Positions 55,747 to 64,000 of a stretch of DNA of 64,000 bases are shown here, piece by piece; the stretch's first letter is position 1, and each line of letters opens with the position of its first letter. Source of the DNA: Chersky-840 sp963811775 (GTDB taxonomy: Bacteria > Actinomycetota > Acidimicrobiia > Acidimicrobiales > UBA8190); the NCBI GenBank assembly GCA_963811775.1, contig CAWESO010000001.1:392313-456312 (forward strand). Direction: 5' to 3'. Under the pieces are notes generated by a model that saw only the letters and a list, made by a program, of their open reading frames with translations, was not told the DNA's origin and did no database searches. The translations under genes were made by a program, and so were the position numbers.

Positions 55747-56352
55747 ATGGAGCTGGCCGACGCCGTGCGCCGGCGGAGGATGGTGCGCAGCTTCTCGGGT
55801 GCGCCGGTCCCCGAGCACATCGTGGACGGCGTGCTGGCGCTGGCGTGCGCGGCGCCGTCGGCGGGCCACACCGACGGCTGGGACGCCGTCGTCCTGGCCG
55901 GCGCCGAGCAGACCTCGGCGTTCTGGGACGCGACGACGACACCGGACTGGCGGGCCCGCTCCCGGCGGTGGCCGGGCCTGGCGCGCGCCCCGGTCGTCGT
56001 GGCCCTGTTCGTGGACCCCGAGGCGTACCGGGCCCGGTACCGGGAGCCCGACAAAGAAGCGAGCGGGCTCGGCCACGGGAGTGACCGCTGGCCGGTGCCG
56101 TACTGGTTCGTCGACGGCGGATTCGCGGCCCTGGTCATGCTGCTCGCCGCGCTCGACGCCGGGCTCGGGGCGTGCTTCTTGGGGAACTTCCGGGGCGAGG
56201 ACGCCGTGCGGGCCGCGCTCGGCGTGCCCGACGACCGCCGCTACCTCGGGGCCGTGCTCATGGGCGAGCCGGGCGGAGACGACCCGCCGTCACCCTCGCT
56301 CACCCGGAGCCGACGCGACGCCGGCGCGGTCGTGCACCGGGGCCGGTGGTGA
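55747..56352 (+). CDS. Nitroreductase-family oxidoreductase
   Basis: A 201-residue FMN-dependent nitroreductase-like enzyme. MELADAVRRRRMVRSFSGAP is the family N terminus, with ACAAPSAGHTDGWDAVVLAG and AALDAGLGACFLGNFRGED as the FMN-binding stretches; PVPYWFVDGGFAALVMLLAA is conserved. The natural substrate is unknown; members reduce quinones, nitro-compounds or act in cofactor metabolism. ATG 55747 is the start. It lies 26 nt before the AhpD-like gene and is probably co-transcribed with it. Confidence 0.85.
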   Translation: MELADAVRRRRMVRSFSGAPVPEHIVDGVLALACAAPSAGHTDGWDAVVLAGAEQTSAFWDATTTPDWRARSRRWPGLARAPVVVALFVDPEAYRARYREPDKEASGLGHGSDRWPVPYWFVDGGFAALVMLLAALDAGLGACFLGNFRGEDAVRAALGVPDDRRYLGAVLMGEPGGDDPPSPSLTRSRRDAGAVVHRGRW

Positions 56353-56378
56353 GCGCGGTGGGAACCTAGGCTGGTCGG

Positions 56379-56861
56379 GTGGCCCGGATCGCGATTCCCG
56401 ACGGCGACGGTGGCGATGCCGTGCAGGTGTGGACGCTGCGCCCCGAGATGGGGAAAGCCGTGAACCGCCTCGTCGACGCCGCCTACAACAAGAGCATCCT
56501 GCCCGTCCGGGTGCGCGAGGGCGCCCGCATGCGCATCGCCCAGCTCAACGACTGTCCGGTGTGCCTCGGGTTCAGGGCCACGTCGGTGCAGGACCAGGGC
56601 GTGACCGAGGACTTCTACCGCCACGTCGGCGACCATGACGCCGGGGGCGCCTACACCCAGCAGGAGCGACTCGCCATCGAGTACGCCGAGCGCTTCGCCC
56701 TCGACCACCTCGGCATCGACGACGCCTTCTTCGCCCGTTTGGCAGAGTGCTTCACCGACGCCGAGATCCTGGACCTGACGATCTGTCTGGCCGCCTTTCT
56801 CGGCCTGGGCCGCATGCTGCGGTCCCTCGGGATCGACGAGACGTCACTGCTCGACGTCTGA
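56379..56861 (+). CDS. Carboxymuconolactone decarboxylase/AhpD-like protein
   Basis: A 160-residue all-helical protein of the AhpD/CMD family. The redox CxxC with downstream residues is NDCPVCLGFRATS (Cys61 and Cys64 approximately), the AhpD-type active site, with YTQQERLAIEYAERFALDHL and the C-terminal helix AEILDLTICLAAFLGLGRML. It probably acts as a peroxidase or alkylhydroperoxidase-reducing partner. GTG 56379 begins 26 nt after the nitroreductase stop, so the two likely form a redox operon. Its end overlaps the convergent membrane-protein gene by 18 bp. Confidence 0.86.
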   Translation: MARIAIPDGDGGDAVQVWTLRPEMGKAVNRLVDAAYNKSILPVRVREGARMRIAQLNDCPVCLGFRATSVQDQGVTEDFYRHVGDHDAGGAYTQQERLAIEYAERFALDHLGIDDAFFARLAECFTDAEILDLTICLAAFLGLGRMLRSLGIDETSLLDV

Positions 56862-57482
56862 GCGCGCCGGCGCCTGTGGGAGGGCGGCCGACGCCGGCGG
56901 GCGGCGCAGCCGGGGGCCGAGGCGCCCGGCGACCAGCACGCTCTCGGCGAAGGCGAGCACGGCGATGTAGAGCGGAAAGGTCACGACGTAGGCCGTGAAG
57001 TGCTTCACCGTCAACAAGGTGATCACCGCGTTGAGACAGGACCCGACATAGACGCTGGCGCTCTCGGACTCGGGGTGGCGCCATGACTTGATGATCGTGG
57101 GCAGGCCGGCCAGCGCGTCGGCAATCACGGCGGCGGCCAGCGCCACGAGACCCTGGCGCGTGACGAGCCATCCGACGGTGCCGGCGACCGACAGCGCGCC
57201 ACAGAGGTAGTCGAGGCGAGTGAGCCTCCACACCGACTTCGGGTTGACGAAGGACGCCGCGAACACCACCAGCGGGCCGAAGCCCACCGTGAACGTGAGC
57301 ACGCTTTCCAGGCCCACGCCCTTGTCGATCTCGACCGCGAACGCCAGCAGCGGGGCGACCCCCCACAGCAGCCACGTGACGCGGTTGGGCTGGGTCCGGC
57401 CCCGGATCGTGTCCACGACGTAGAAGGCCTGCCCGACGCAGCCGATGGCTGCGCCGAGGAACACGAAGTGGATGTCGAGCAC
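56844..57482 (-). CDS. Polytopic membrane protein of unknown function
   Basis: A 212-residue protein with about six or seven membrane helices, starting MLDIHFVFLGAAIGCVGQAFYV and including RTQPNRVTWLLWGVAPLLAFA and VITLLTVKHFTAYVVTFPLYIAVLAFAESV. The P-N-R-x-T-W turn between early helices recalls PQ-loop-type transporters, but two proper PQ repeats are not seen. The C-terminal 25 residues are Arg/Ala/Pro-rich and cytoplasmic. GTG 57482 is the start. It converges with the AhpD-like gene and is not obviously in an operon. Confidence 0.72.
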   Translation of the reverse strand: MLDIHFVFLGAAIGCVGQAFYVVDTIRGRTQPNRVTWLLWGVAPLLAFAVEIDKGVGLESVLTFTVGFGPLVVFAASFVNPKSVWRLTRLDYLCGALSVAGTVGWLVTRQGLVALAAAVIADALAGLPTIIKSWRHPESESASVYVGSCLNAVITLLTVKHFTAYVVTFPLYIAVLAFAESVLVAGRLGPRLRRPPASAALPQAPARSDVEQ

Positions 57483-57538
57483 GGACCTTCACTCTGCCCC
57501 ATGCCACCGGGCCACGCGCCGCTGCCGGCGCAGGAGCG

Positions 57539-59401
57539 TCAGGGGCCGTGTGTGGAGCCCCCGGGGCTCTCGATCAGGGTGCCCGGCGCCCACAACGACT
57601 CTGGCTCGGCAGGGCCCGGTGGCGGTGGTGGTGGCGGCGGTGATTCCTCGGACGGGGGCGCCGACGAGCCCGGCGCCTCGCTCTTCTGCACCCGACCCCC
57701 GTCGACCGGGATCAGGTCCACGGGGCCCTCGTTGGCGCCATCGTCGTCCGAGGCATCGTCATCAGCGCCGGCGCGGTCCGACGGTGCGTCGAGCGGTGGC
57801 TCGTCGACCCGTTCGTCGTCGACCCGTTCGTCGTCGACCTGCTCGACGCTCCCGGTGGAGAGCAGCGCCGCTGCGCCCTGGTCCGCCTCGGTCGTGTCGG
57901 GGGGAACCCGGGACAGCCCCGGAGCCGGGCCGGGTCCACCGGTCAGGAACGGCCCCTGGGCGTAGCGACACCCGAGGGCGTGCAACTCGGTCACCTGGCC
58001 TTCGGACTCCACGCCCTGGGCGACCACGGTGAGCTCGAGGGCGCGGCCGAGATCGAGCAGGCCGCGCACGAGCGATGCCGCTTCCCCGCTCAACGCGCTG
58101 GCTCGCTCGTCGGACCCGGGCGCGGCGTACGCGGGATGGGAGAACCCGCCGACGTCCGCCCCACCGGCATCGAGGTCGTCCCCGAGCGCGGCCACCAGGT
58201 CGGGCGCCAGCTTCAGGCCGCTGATGGGCAACCGTTGGATCAGCGCCAGGTTCGTCGGTCCCGAGCCGAAGTCATCGAGCGCCACGAGGACGTCGCGCTC
58301 CTCGAGGGCGCGCAACGTGGCCTCGCTCGTGCTCAGCGCGGCGGCCGAGGGCTCACGGACGTCCATCCCCAGCACCGATGGCGACACCCCATGCTTGGCG
58401 GTGAGCTCGTCCACGATCTCGACGAGCACGGGGTCCGCCACCAACGAGGGGGCGACCTTCACCCATACCCGGAACGGCTCGGGGCTACCGGCATCACCCC
58501 CTCGGGCGCGCAGGTCCCCGAGAGCCTTGTCGAGCACCCAGCGCCCGATCGGCACGGCCAACCCGGCTTCGTCGACGATGTCGAGCGGGGCCTGCGGCTG
58601 TTCGGTCTCGGGCCCGGGCTGTCGCCACCCCAGAACGGCGCCGTCGCCGATCACCGTGCCGGTGTCGAGGTCCACGATGGCCTCGTAATCGAGGACGAGG
58701 TCGTCCTCCTCGAGGGCGGTGCGGAGATCCTGGCGGTTCTGGGAGCGAACCTCGAGATGCTCGCGCATCGACGGGTCGAAGAGCTTCCACGAGGCTCCCC
58801 CCTCGTCCTTGGCGCTGCGCATGGCCAGCGACGCGTCGCCGAGAAGGGTCTCGAGCGACGGCGCGCTGGGAGCGGTGTCACCGGGAGTCGCCACCACCAC
58901 GCCGATGCTCGCCGACAACTGGTGCTCCACCCCTTCGACCGCCACGGGTCGGCTCAGGTCCTCGAGAATGCGCGCCGCCATCTCCCCGGCCAGGTCGCTC
59001 GTCGCGACGTAGGGGCAGACCACCACGAACTCGTCGCCGGCGAACCGGGCCACGGTGTCGGACCGGCGCCGGGCCGTGGACAGACGCGTGGCGGCATCGT
59101 GCAGCAGCGCGTCACCGACGTTGTGGCCGTACAGCTCGTTGACCTCGCTGAATCCGTCGAGGGCCACCACGAGCACGGCCAACGACGCGCCGTCCTCACG
59201 GCACCGGACCACGGCGAGGTCGAACCGCTCGTCGAGCACCGAGCGGTCGGGCAGACCGGTGAGCTGGTCACGGCGCGTCTGCTCGTCGACGGGAGGCTCC
59301 CGGGACGGGAGGATGGCACCGAGACCCTTGCCGAGCCCGCGGCGACGAGACGTGACGGGCCGCTTCGGCTCGTCCGGCCCCCCCGTGACGTCGTCGATCA
59401 A
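57539..59401 (-). CDS. Degenerate GGDEF-EAL protein with a ParB-like N-terminal motif
   Basis: A 620-residue protein. Residues 19-33 read RRRGLGKGLGAILPS, nearly identical to the ParA-contacting N-terminal box of chromosome-partition protein ParB. A GGDEF domain starts at RDQLTGLPDRS (44-54), with AGDEF (121-125) in place of GGDEF and most core residues kept. The EAL domain follows (about 225-490), but the EAL position reads GAV (254-256) and the usual K-I-D near 395 is replaced, so phosphodiesterase activity is unlikely. LDDFGSGPTNL remains. The last 120 residues are acidic, Pro-rich and disordered, with DDERV repeats. ATG 59401 follows a plausible promoter. It is likely a c-di-GMP or nucleotide sensor/adaptor. 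Confidence 0.82.
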   Translation of the reverse strand: MIDDVTGGPDEPKRPVTSRRRGLGKGLGAILPSREPPVDEQTRRDQLTGLPDRSVLDERFDLAVVRCREDGASLAVLVVALDGFSEVNELYGHNVGDALLHDAATRLSTARRRSDTVARFAGDEFVVVCPYVATSDLAGEMAARILEDLSRPVAVEGVEHQLSASIGVVVATPGDTAPSAPSLETLLGDASLAMRSAKDEGGASWKLFDPSMREHLEVRSQNRQDLRTALEEDDLVLDYEAIVDLDTGTVIGDGAVLGWRQPGPETEQPQAPLDIVDEAGLAVPIGRWVLDKALGDLRARGGDAGSPEPFRVWVKVAPSLVADPVLVEIVDELTAKHGVSPSVLGMDVREPSAAALSTSEATLRALEERDVLVALDDFGSGPTNLALIQRLPISGLKLAPDLVAALGDDLDAGGADVGGFSHPAYAAPGSDERASALSGEAASLVRGLLDLGRALELTVVAQGVESEGQVTELHALGCRYAQGPFLTGGPGPAPGLSRVPPDTTEADQGAAALLSTGSVEQVDDERVDDERVDEPPLDAPSDRAGADDDASDDDGANEGPVDLIPVDGGRVQKSEAPGSSAPPSEESPPPPPPPPGPAEPESLWAPGTLIESPGGSTHGP

Positions 59402-59799
59402 CTGAGTGCTCCGTGGCGTGCGTTTTCGGTCAAGTACGCAGGCACATCTCTTCCGATCCTAGGCGTGCTCCCTGGTCTAGTCAGATGCGGGTCCGGCACC
59501 TGCGACGACGGCGATGGACGACCGTCGACGCGCTGAATTCGAGCGCCGACGTGCCCGATCACCGACGCACATGCCCTCACCGGCGCTCATGGTGTGGCGG
59601 CCCTCCCCATTTCTGCCCACCGTCGCTCCCCTCGTCACCGGGGACCGCCTCTCCTCAAAATTTCTTCGGACCTGGCGCTCGGACGTGGCGCTCAGGCCGC
59701 GCGTCGGTCGGTGCCTCCGGCGGTCGGTCCCGGCCCCAGGACCCCACACCACGCTCGGTGAGGCTTAAAGGCACCCGGTGCCGATGCCGAAACCATCGT
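59402..59799. other. 398-bp divergent gap between the GGDEF-EAL and CAP-like genes
   Basis: No protein gene is supported. The left end holds a candidate promoter for the GGDEF-EAL gene. The rest contains several copies of GACG/GGCGCTC-like sequence and an A/T-rich CTCAAAATTTCTT patch near 59653 that could mark a promoter for the plus-strand gene. No RNA family was recognised. Confidence 0.5.
59456..59484 (-). promoter_or_regulatory. Candidate sigma70-like promoter for the GGDEF-EAL gene
   Basis: On the minus strand CTGACT (-35, 59484-59479) and TAGGAT (-10, 59461-59456) are 17 nt apart, 55 nt before the ATG. The match is moderate. Confidence 0.4.
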
Positions 59800-60864
59800 G
59801 TGTCGAGCTTCGTGACGCGCCGGCGCGTCCTGCGCCGCCGCATGCCCGTCGCGGGCACATCTGCCCTGGTGGGGGTCGTCACCGTCGTGGCCCTGACCCT
59901 GGTGGTCCTGACCGCGGTCGGCCCCGCGTCGGCCCGCCTCGCGACCCCGTCGTCGGCCTCGGCGCCCGGACCAGGGGGGACGCGGCCATGGATCTCGTTC
60001 TTGCGCCCTCAGGATCCGGTCCCCACGACCACCACGCCCCCCACCACCGCTCCGGAACCCCCGCCCACGGTGGCGACGCCGGTCACCACCGCTCGGCCCG
60101 CCACGGTCCCGGCCCCCCCGACGACCCGCCCCGTCGCGGCCCGCCCCGTCGCGCCGCGTCCTCCCGCCCCGCCGGTGATCCCGGTGGTGGGACACCCGAT
60201 CGTCCCGCCCGCCAACCCCCCGGCGAACATCGCCGAGTCCCCTGACTTCGCCTCGATCTGCCGCCAGGACGGGGCGGCCTCCGCGCCGTGCATCACGGCG
60301 GCGACCGAGGCCATCAACGCGGGGCGCGCCCACGAGGGCCTCGGGGCCATGGTGCTCCCGTCGAACTTCGCCGCCCTCGCGCCGGGCGAGCAGCTCTTCG
60401 TGCTCACCGATGTCGAGCGCGTCGACCGCGGCCTGCCTCCCGTGGTCGGGATGGTGGCGCAACTCGACACCGACGCGCAGAACGCGGCGGGGGCGAACAC
60501 CGACCCCACGCCGTCGCCGCCGCCACCGGGGGTCACCGTCATGACCTGGGCGTCGAACTGGGCCGAGGCCGCCGGGCCGCTGGGGTCGAACTACAACTGG
60601 ATGTACGACGACGGGCCGGGCTCGGGCAACATCGACTGCACGACGAGCAGCCCCGCCTCGTGCTGGGGACATCGCGACAACGAGCTCGGGTACAACGCCT
60701 CGAAACTGGCCGCCTCGCACGGCGTGCTCGTCATGGGAGCGGCCCAGGCGACGGTGGCCGCGGACAGCCCGTGGACCAGCGACGCCATACTGCTCGCCAT
60801 CGTCAGCGCCACCCCCGCCTTCACCTACACCTGGGCCCAGGCCGAGGCGGCCGGGGCGCGCTGA
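59800..60864 (+). CDS. Exported CAP-like protein with Pro/Thr-rich linker
   Basis: A 354-residue exported protein. A very basic N terminus (VTRRRVLRRRMPVAG) precedes a hydrophobic signal (ALVGVVTVVALTLVVLTAVG) with cleavage near ASA. A Pro/Thr/Val-rich linker follows to about residue 145. The C-terminal domain has CRQDGAASAPCITAATEAIN, LGAMVLPSNFAAL, QLFVLTDVERVDRGLPPV and CWGHRDNEL, close to the CAP/SCP (allergen V5-like) fold; the GHR-x-N motif is typical. Four Cys suggest disulfides. GTG 59800 is chosen; GTG 59812 and ATG 59842 are alternatives. The function is unknown. It may be a cell-wall protein. Confidence 0.76.
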   Translation: MSSFVTRRRVLRRRMPVAGTSALVGVVTVVALTLVVLTAVGPASARLATPSSASAPGPGGTRPWISFLRPQDPVPTTTTPPTTAPEPPPTVATPVTTARPATVPAPPTTRPVAARPVAPRPPAPPVIPVVGHPIVPPANPPANIAESPDFASICRQDGAASAPCITAATEAINAGRAHEGLGAMVLPSNFAALAPGEQLFVLTDVERVDRGLPPVVGMVAQLDTDAQNAAGANTDPTPSPPPPGVTVMTWASNWAEAAGPLGSNYNWMYDDGPGSGNIDCTTSSPASCWGHRDNELGYNASKLAASHGVLVMGAAQATVAADSPWTSDAILLAIVSATPAFTYTWAQAEAAGAR

Positions 60865-61143
60865 ACCACTTCGTTCGAGCGCGGTGTGGTCGACGGGCGA
60901 GGTCGCTGGCAAGGTCCGAAACGCAACGGGCCGTTGTCGTGTCGCCGATCGCCGCGGGTGGCCCTCGACCCCCGACGACAGCGCCAGCGTCGCTCAGGCG
61001 CTCACCATTCGCCGACCCGGAGAACGGGTGGTGCCCTTCCGGACTCGGTGGTACCTCCCTCCCTGGTCAGACCGTAATAGCGCCCTTGGCGCACCAACCG
61101 CTGCCGGTCAGACTTCGGAGAGGGGACCGACGGGAGCCGGCGT
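60865..61143. other. Gap upstream of the permease gene
   Basis: A 279-bp stretch without a supported gene. It contains the first copy of a short direct repeat (60941-60970) whose second copy lies after the permease gene. AGAGGGG near 61118 is too far to be the permease Shine-Dalgarno; GGGAGCC at 61133-61139 is close. Confidence 0.5.
60941..60970. repeat. Direct repeat flanking the permease gene, copy 1
   Basis: These 30 bp match 63641-63670 at 27 positions, in the same orientation, exactly 2,700 bp apart. Weaker similarity extends about 15 bp upstream. Both copies lie in non-coding DNA ahead of a plus-strand gene. Confidence 0.75.
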
Positions 61144-63550
61144 GTGAGAGCTGTGTGGTTGGCGTTTCGATGCGAATGGCGCCAACGGTGGAGGTCGTGG
61201 CTGACGGTCGCGTTGCTGCTCGCGCTGGTGGGCGGGCTTGTCCTGGGCCTCGTGGCCGCCGGGAGACGCACGGCCACTGCCTATCCCCGCTTCGTCGCCG
61301 CGACGCACGGCATCGTCGCCGAGATCTACAGCGCCACCGGCTTCGGTTCACCTCCCGCCGCGGTGATCCATCTCCCCCAAGTCACGAACTCGACCAAGGT
61401 CGCCTTCCCGGTTGCCATGCTGCGCGTCGACGGCCGGACCCTCCCCTCGTCCTGGAATCTGGCGGGATCCACGGGCGCCTCCTTCGGTCGAACCCTCAAC
61501 CGCCAGGAAATTCGTGGCGGGGCACATGCCGAACCCAAGGGCAGCCGACCAGGTCTCGGTGTCGTTCAATGCGGGAGGCGGCGTTCACATCGGCTCGGTG
61601 GTCCACCTCGCCTTCTACGCACCCGGCCAGTCAGCCACGCTCTTCCGGTCCTTTGGGCCCAATCCGACGCCCACCGGGCCTCAGATCACCGTGCACGTCG
61701 TGGGCGTCGAGGCGTCCGTCGCTGATTTCCAGGCCGGCGACTCGTCCCCGACCCTCTACGTCACTCCGGCGCTGCTCAGGGAGGTCGGGCCTCGCGCCGC
61801 TGTCCCGTACGCCGACGAAGTCAGGCTGCGCCACGGAGAGGCCGACGTGGCGGCCTTCCAGGCCGCGGTGGCCCGCCTTCCCGGAGGAGCCGACCTGTAC
61901 GTCAGCAACATCGGGGCGCAGGACGTGGTGGTGGAGCGCTCCATCCACCTTCAAGCCGTGGCGTGGTGGATCTTGGCGGCTATCGCGGGCGCAGCCGGTC
62001 TGGCCGTTATCGCGCAGATCCTTGTCCGCCAGGCCGCCGTGGACGCCGCCGAGTACCCGTTGCTGCGAGCGATCGGCATGCGCTCCAGCGACCTGTTGCT
62101 CCTCGGTCTGCTGCGGATGGCGCTCGTCGCCGGGATGGGTGCGATCGGTGCTGTTGCCGTGGCGTACGCCCTGTCGCCGCTCACCCCGATCGGCGAGGCG
62201 GGCATCGCCGAACCCTCTCCGGGACCCTCGTTCGACGGTGTCGTCCTGCTGCTCGGTGCGCTGGCCGTCTTGGTCGTGGCAGGAGGGATCGGGGCTGTGC
62301 CGTCGTTTTTCCAATCACGGCGCGGACTGGCCTCCGAGACCGAGGACCGCCGTCCCGGCGCGTCGAGGCCGTCCTTCGTCGGCGCGTGGCTGGGGCGCGT
62401 CGGAGCCTCGGTGAGCGCGGTGGTCGGCACGCGTCTGGCGTTCGAACGGGGGCGAGGTCGCACCGCCGTACCCACGGTGACGGCCTTCCTCGGAGCCATC
62501 CTGGGCATTGTGGCTCTGGTCGGGACATCGGTATTCGGCGCCAGCCTCGGCCATCTGCTCAGCACGCCGCGCCTCTACGGGGGTACCTACGACCTGCAGA
62601 TCGAAAACCCCGACGGCGACATCATGTCGATCGTGCCTGCCCTGAAGCGCGACCCGGGCGTCGAGCAGCTGAGCGGTGGGACCGAGACGACGATTCGCGT
62701 TCGGGGGGTGAGCGTCGACACCCTGGCCGAAGAGAGATTCCAAGGGCCCCTCTTGGCTCCTCCCACCATCGTGGGTCACCCGGCCGACGCGCCGCATCAG
62801 ATCGTGCTCGGCGATTCGACGCTCCGAAAGGTCCAGGCGCAGGTCGGCGACCAGGTCCCGGTAACCATCGGACGGTCGACGACGAACTACACCGTGGTCG
62901 GTACCGCCGTATTCCCGGTCTTCGGGGACGCGGGAGGCCTCGGGACCGGCGCCGAAATTACATTCCAGGACTACGAGGCGGCCGCCTGCCCGGGCAGGAG
63001 CACGGCGGCAGGATGTCTGGCCGACGGCATTGTCATCAACGTGAAGCCCGGGCCAGGGCGGGCCGCCACCTTGACCCGGCTCGAGTCCGCGTTCGGCAAC
63101 GGGGCCGAGCTTCCGATCAGGCCGACGACCCTCGTGAACTTCGGCCAAGTTGCAAACCTCCCCCTCCTCCTCGGCATCGCCGTGGGATTGTTCGGCGCCG
63201 CCACCCTCCTGCACTTTCTCCTGGTGAGCGTGAGCCGCCGACGGCGCGAGGTCGGGATGCTCAAGACCCTGGGGTTCCTCCGCCGCCAGATCGTCACGGT
63301 CGTCCTGTGGCAGGCGACGACCGTGATGGTCGTGGCCATCGCCGTCGGGATACCTCTGGGGATCGTCGTCGGCCGCCTCTCATGGAACCTCGCGGCCTCG
63401 GACTTCGGCGTCGTCTCCGACATCGTGATACCGGGCTGGGAGATCGCCGCTGTGTTCGCGGGATCTCTCGTTGTCGCCAACCTCCTCGCCATCTTCCCGG
63501 CCACCGCGTCATCTCGCCGGTCCGCCGCGCCGCTGTTACAAGCTGACTGA
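61144..63550 (+). CDS. ABC-type transport permease (FtsX/MacB-like), interrupted by one frameshift
   Basis: A membrane protein of about 801 residues once the frame change near 61505 is repaired. An N-terminal helix (WLTVALLLALVGGLVLGLVA) is followed by a periplasmic/extracellular MacB-type domain and three helices (about 275-390, including VAWWILAAIAGAAGLAVIA, ILVRQAAVDAAEYPLLRAIGM). A second FtsX-like half carries VSRRRREVGMLKTLGFLRRQ. This double layout is usual for lipoprotein-release or drug exporters. The break at CAGGAAATTCG, with one A removed, reads NRQEFVAGHMPNP. GTG 61144 is the start. No ATPase partner is adjacent; it may be beyond the right edge. The gene ends in TASSRRSAAPLLQAD. 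Confidence 0.82.
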
Positions 63551-63640
63551 GAACGCGGGGACAGCGGTCGACGGAGCGGTCGACGGCGAGGTCCACGGTG
63601 AGGTTGACGCAAGGTGGGGGCGCGAGGGTGCCGCTGTCCC

Positions 63641-63670
63641 GTCGCCGATCGCCCCTGGTGGCCGTCGACC
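63641..63670. repeat. Direct repeat flanking the permease gene, copy 2
   Basis: Second copy of the 30-bp repeat (27 of 30 identical with 60941-60970), in the 146-bp gap after the permease and 26 nt before the next start codon. It also overlaps the leader of the right-edge gene. Confidence 0.75.
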
Positions 63671-63696
63671 CCCCGCCAACGTGAGCCGGAGCAGAA

Positions 63697-64000
63697 ATGT
63701 CTGTCGTTCCCGTCCCTTCCGCACGTCCCGTCGCCGTACGTCCCGTCGCTATGGACACCCCTGTCGATGTTGCCCGTGAACACGACCGGGAGCCCCACGG
63801 CGACACGCATCTCGCGCTCGCCTCGGAGCCCGCGCTCGGGGCACGACCCGAGCGACCTCCGCGCCCGGACCCGGAAGCGGAAGCGGAAGCGGTGGTCGAG
63901 GTGCTGCGCATCGTCGGATGGCCCGACCCCGTCATCGACCGGCTCGGGTTCGACCCGCGCTCGGTGTACGTCGAGACATTTTGGTTAGGGATCCTGGGCC
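63697..64000 (+). CDS. Actinobacterial hypothetical protein, C-terminus cut by window edge
   Basis: The frame from ATG 63697 stays open to the right edge (101 codons visible). The first 70 residues are Pro/Ala/Arg/Glu-rich and disordered, with an (EA)3 stretch near 67-72. Then VVEVLRIVGWPDPVIDRLGFD, PRSVYVETFWLGILG follows, which I recall as the conserved core of an uncharacterised actinobacterial family (VERFWLP.LGP-type). GGAG lies 5 nt before the ATG; a second in-frame ATG is at 63751. Only about 35 conserved residues are visible, so the assignment is tentative. Confidence 0.6.
   Translation, partial: MSVVPVPSARPVAVRPVAMDTPVDVAREHDREPHGDTHLALASEPALGARPERPPRPDPEAEAEAVVEVLRIVGWPDPVIDRLGFDPRSVYVETFWLGILG

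Noticed and set aside
60884..61147. 87-codon plus-strand frame before the permease
   Set aside because: No family character, no Shine-Dalgarno, and its similarity to the region after the permease is explained by the shared direct repeat in all frames.

Overview
The window is about 70% GC, uses many GTG starts and has dense co-directional operons with 1-14 nt gaps or overlaps. Gene content points to an Actinomycetota genome, probably Acidimicrobiia or a relative: a fused actinobacterial 2-oxoglutarate decarboxylase/dehydrogenase (Kgd), the hpf-secA-prfB-ftsE-ftsX order, a manB-Trm112-SIS-ahcY cluster, DUF5719 beside a giant GT2 membrane glycosyltransferase, and F420 biosynthesis genes. This placement is inferred from gene content; no rRNA or other phylogenetic marker RNA was seen. 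No tRNA, rRNA, CRISPR array or transposase was recognised.

Layout. 1-8.4 kb: Kgd (cut by the left edge), an alpha/beta hydrolase, a divergent acyl-CoA dehydrogenase/acyl-CoA synthetase pair, a serine hydrolase and a short sugar-1-phosphate nucleotidyltransferase. 8.4-19.2 kb, minus strand: manB, Trm112, phosphoglucose/phosphomannose isomerase, ahcY, a short hpf, secA, prfB, ftsE, ftsX. 19.3-32.1 kb: two small exported proteins, a polytopic membrane protein, a CPBP protease, ftsH on the opposite strand, DUF5719 and a 1,294-residue GT2 membrane protein. 32.1-32.5 kb: a small helical protein with a clear promoter and terminator.

32.6-48.1 kb is a surface-polysaccharide locus made of two minus-strand operons: GT4-GT4-GT4-rmd, and rfbB-rfbD-ugd-uxs-GT2-GT2-anchored protein-GMPP-galE. 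Together they predict dTDP-rhamnose, UDP-glucuronate, UDP-xylose, GDP-sugar and UDP-galactose supply plus at least five glycosyltransferases. The F420 genes cofD-cofE sit between the two operons on the plus strand. rfbC and gmd were not found in the window; rfbA may be the gene at 7.7 kb.

48.2-64 kb: birA divergent from a biotin carboxylase/BCCP subunit, an M20 amidohydrolase, a lipoprotein, a methylmalonyl-CoA mutase-type catalytic subunit, a rhodanese-MoeB fusion, a nitroreductase, an AhpD-like protein, a membrane protein, a degenerate GGDEF-EAL protein carrying a ParB-like N-terminal motif, an exported CAP-like protein, an ABC-type permease, and a gene cut by the right edge.

Sequence quality matters here. 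Seven genes (prfB, secA, the 21-23 kb membrane protein, rmd, two glycosyltransferases and the 61-63 kb permease) are each interrupted once by a small frame change. prfB and secA are normally essential and removing or adding one base restores family sequence, so indel errors in the assembly are the simplest reading. These genes are annotated as whole genes. The most unusual biological observation is the ParB-type ParA-contact motif at the N terminus of the GGDEF-EAL protein.
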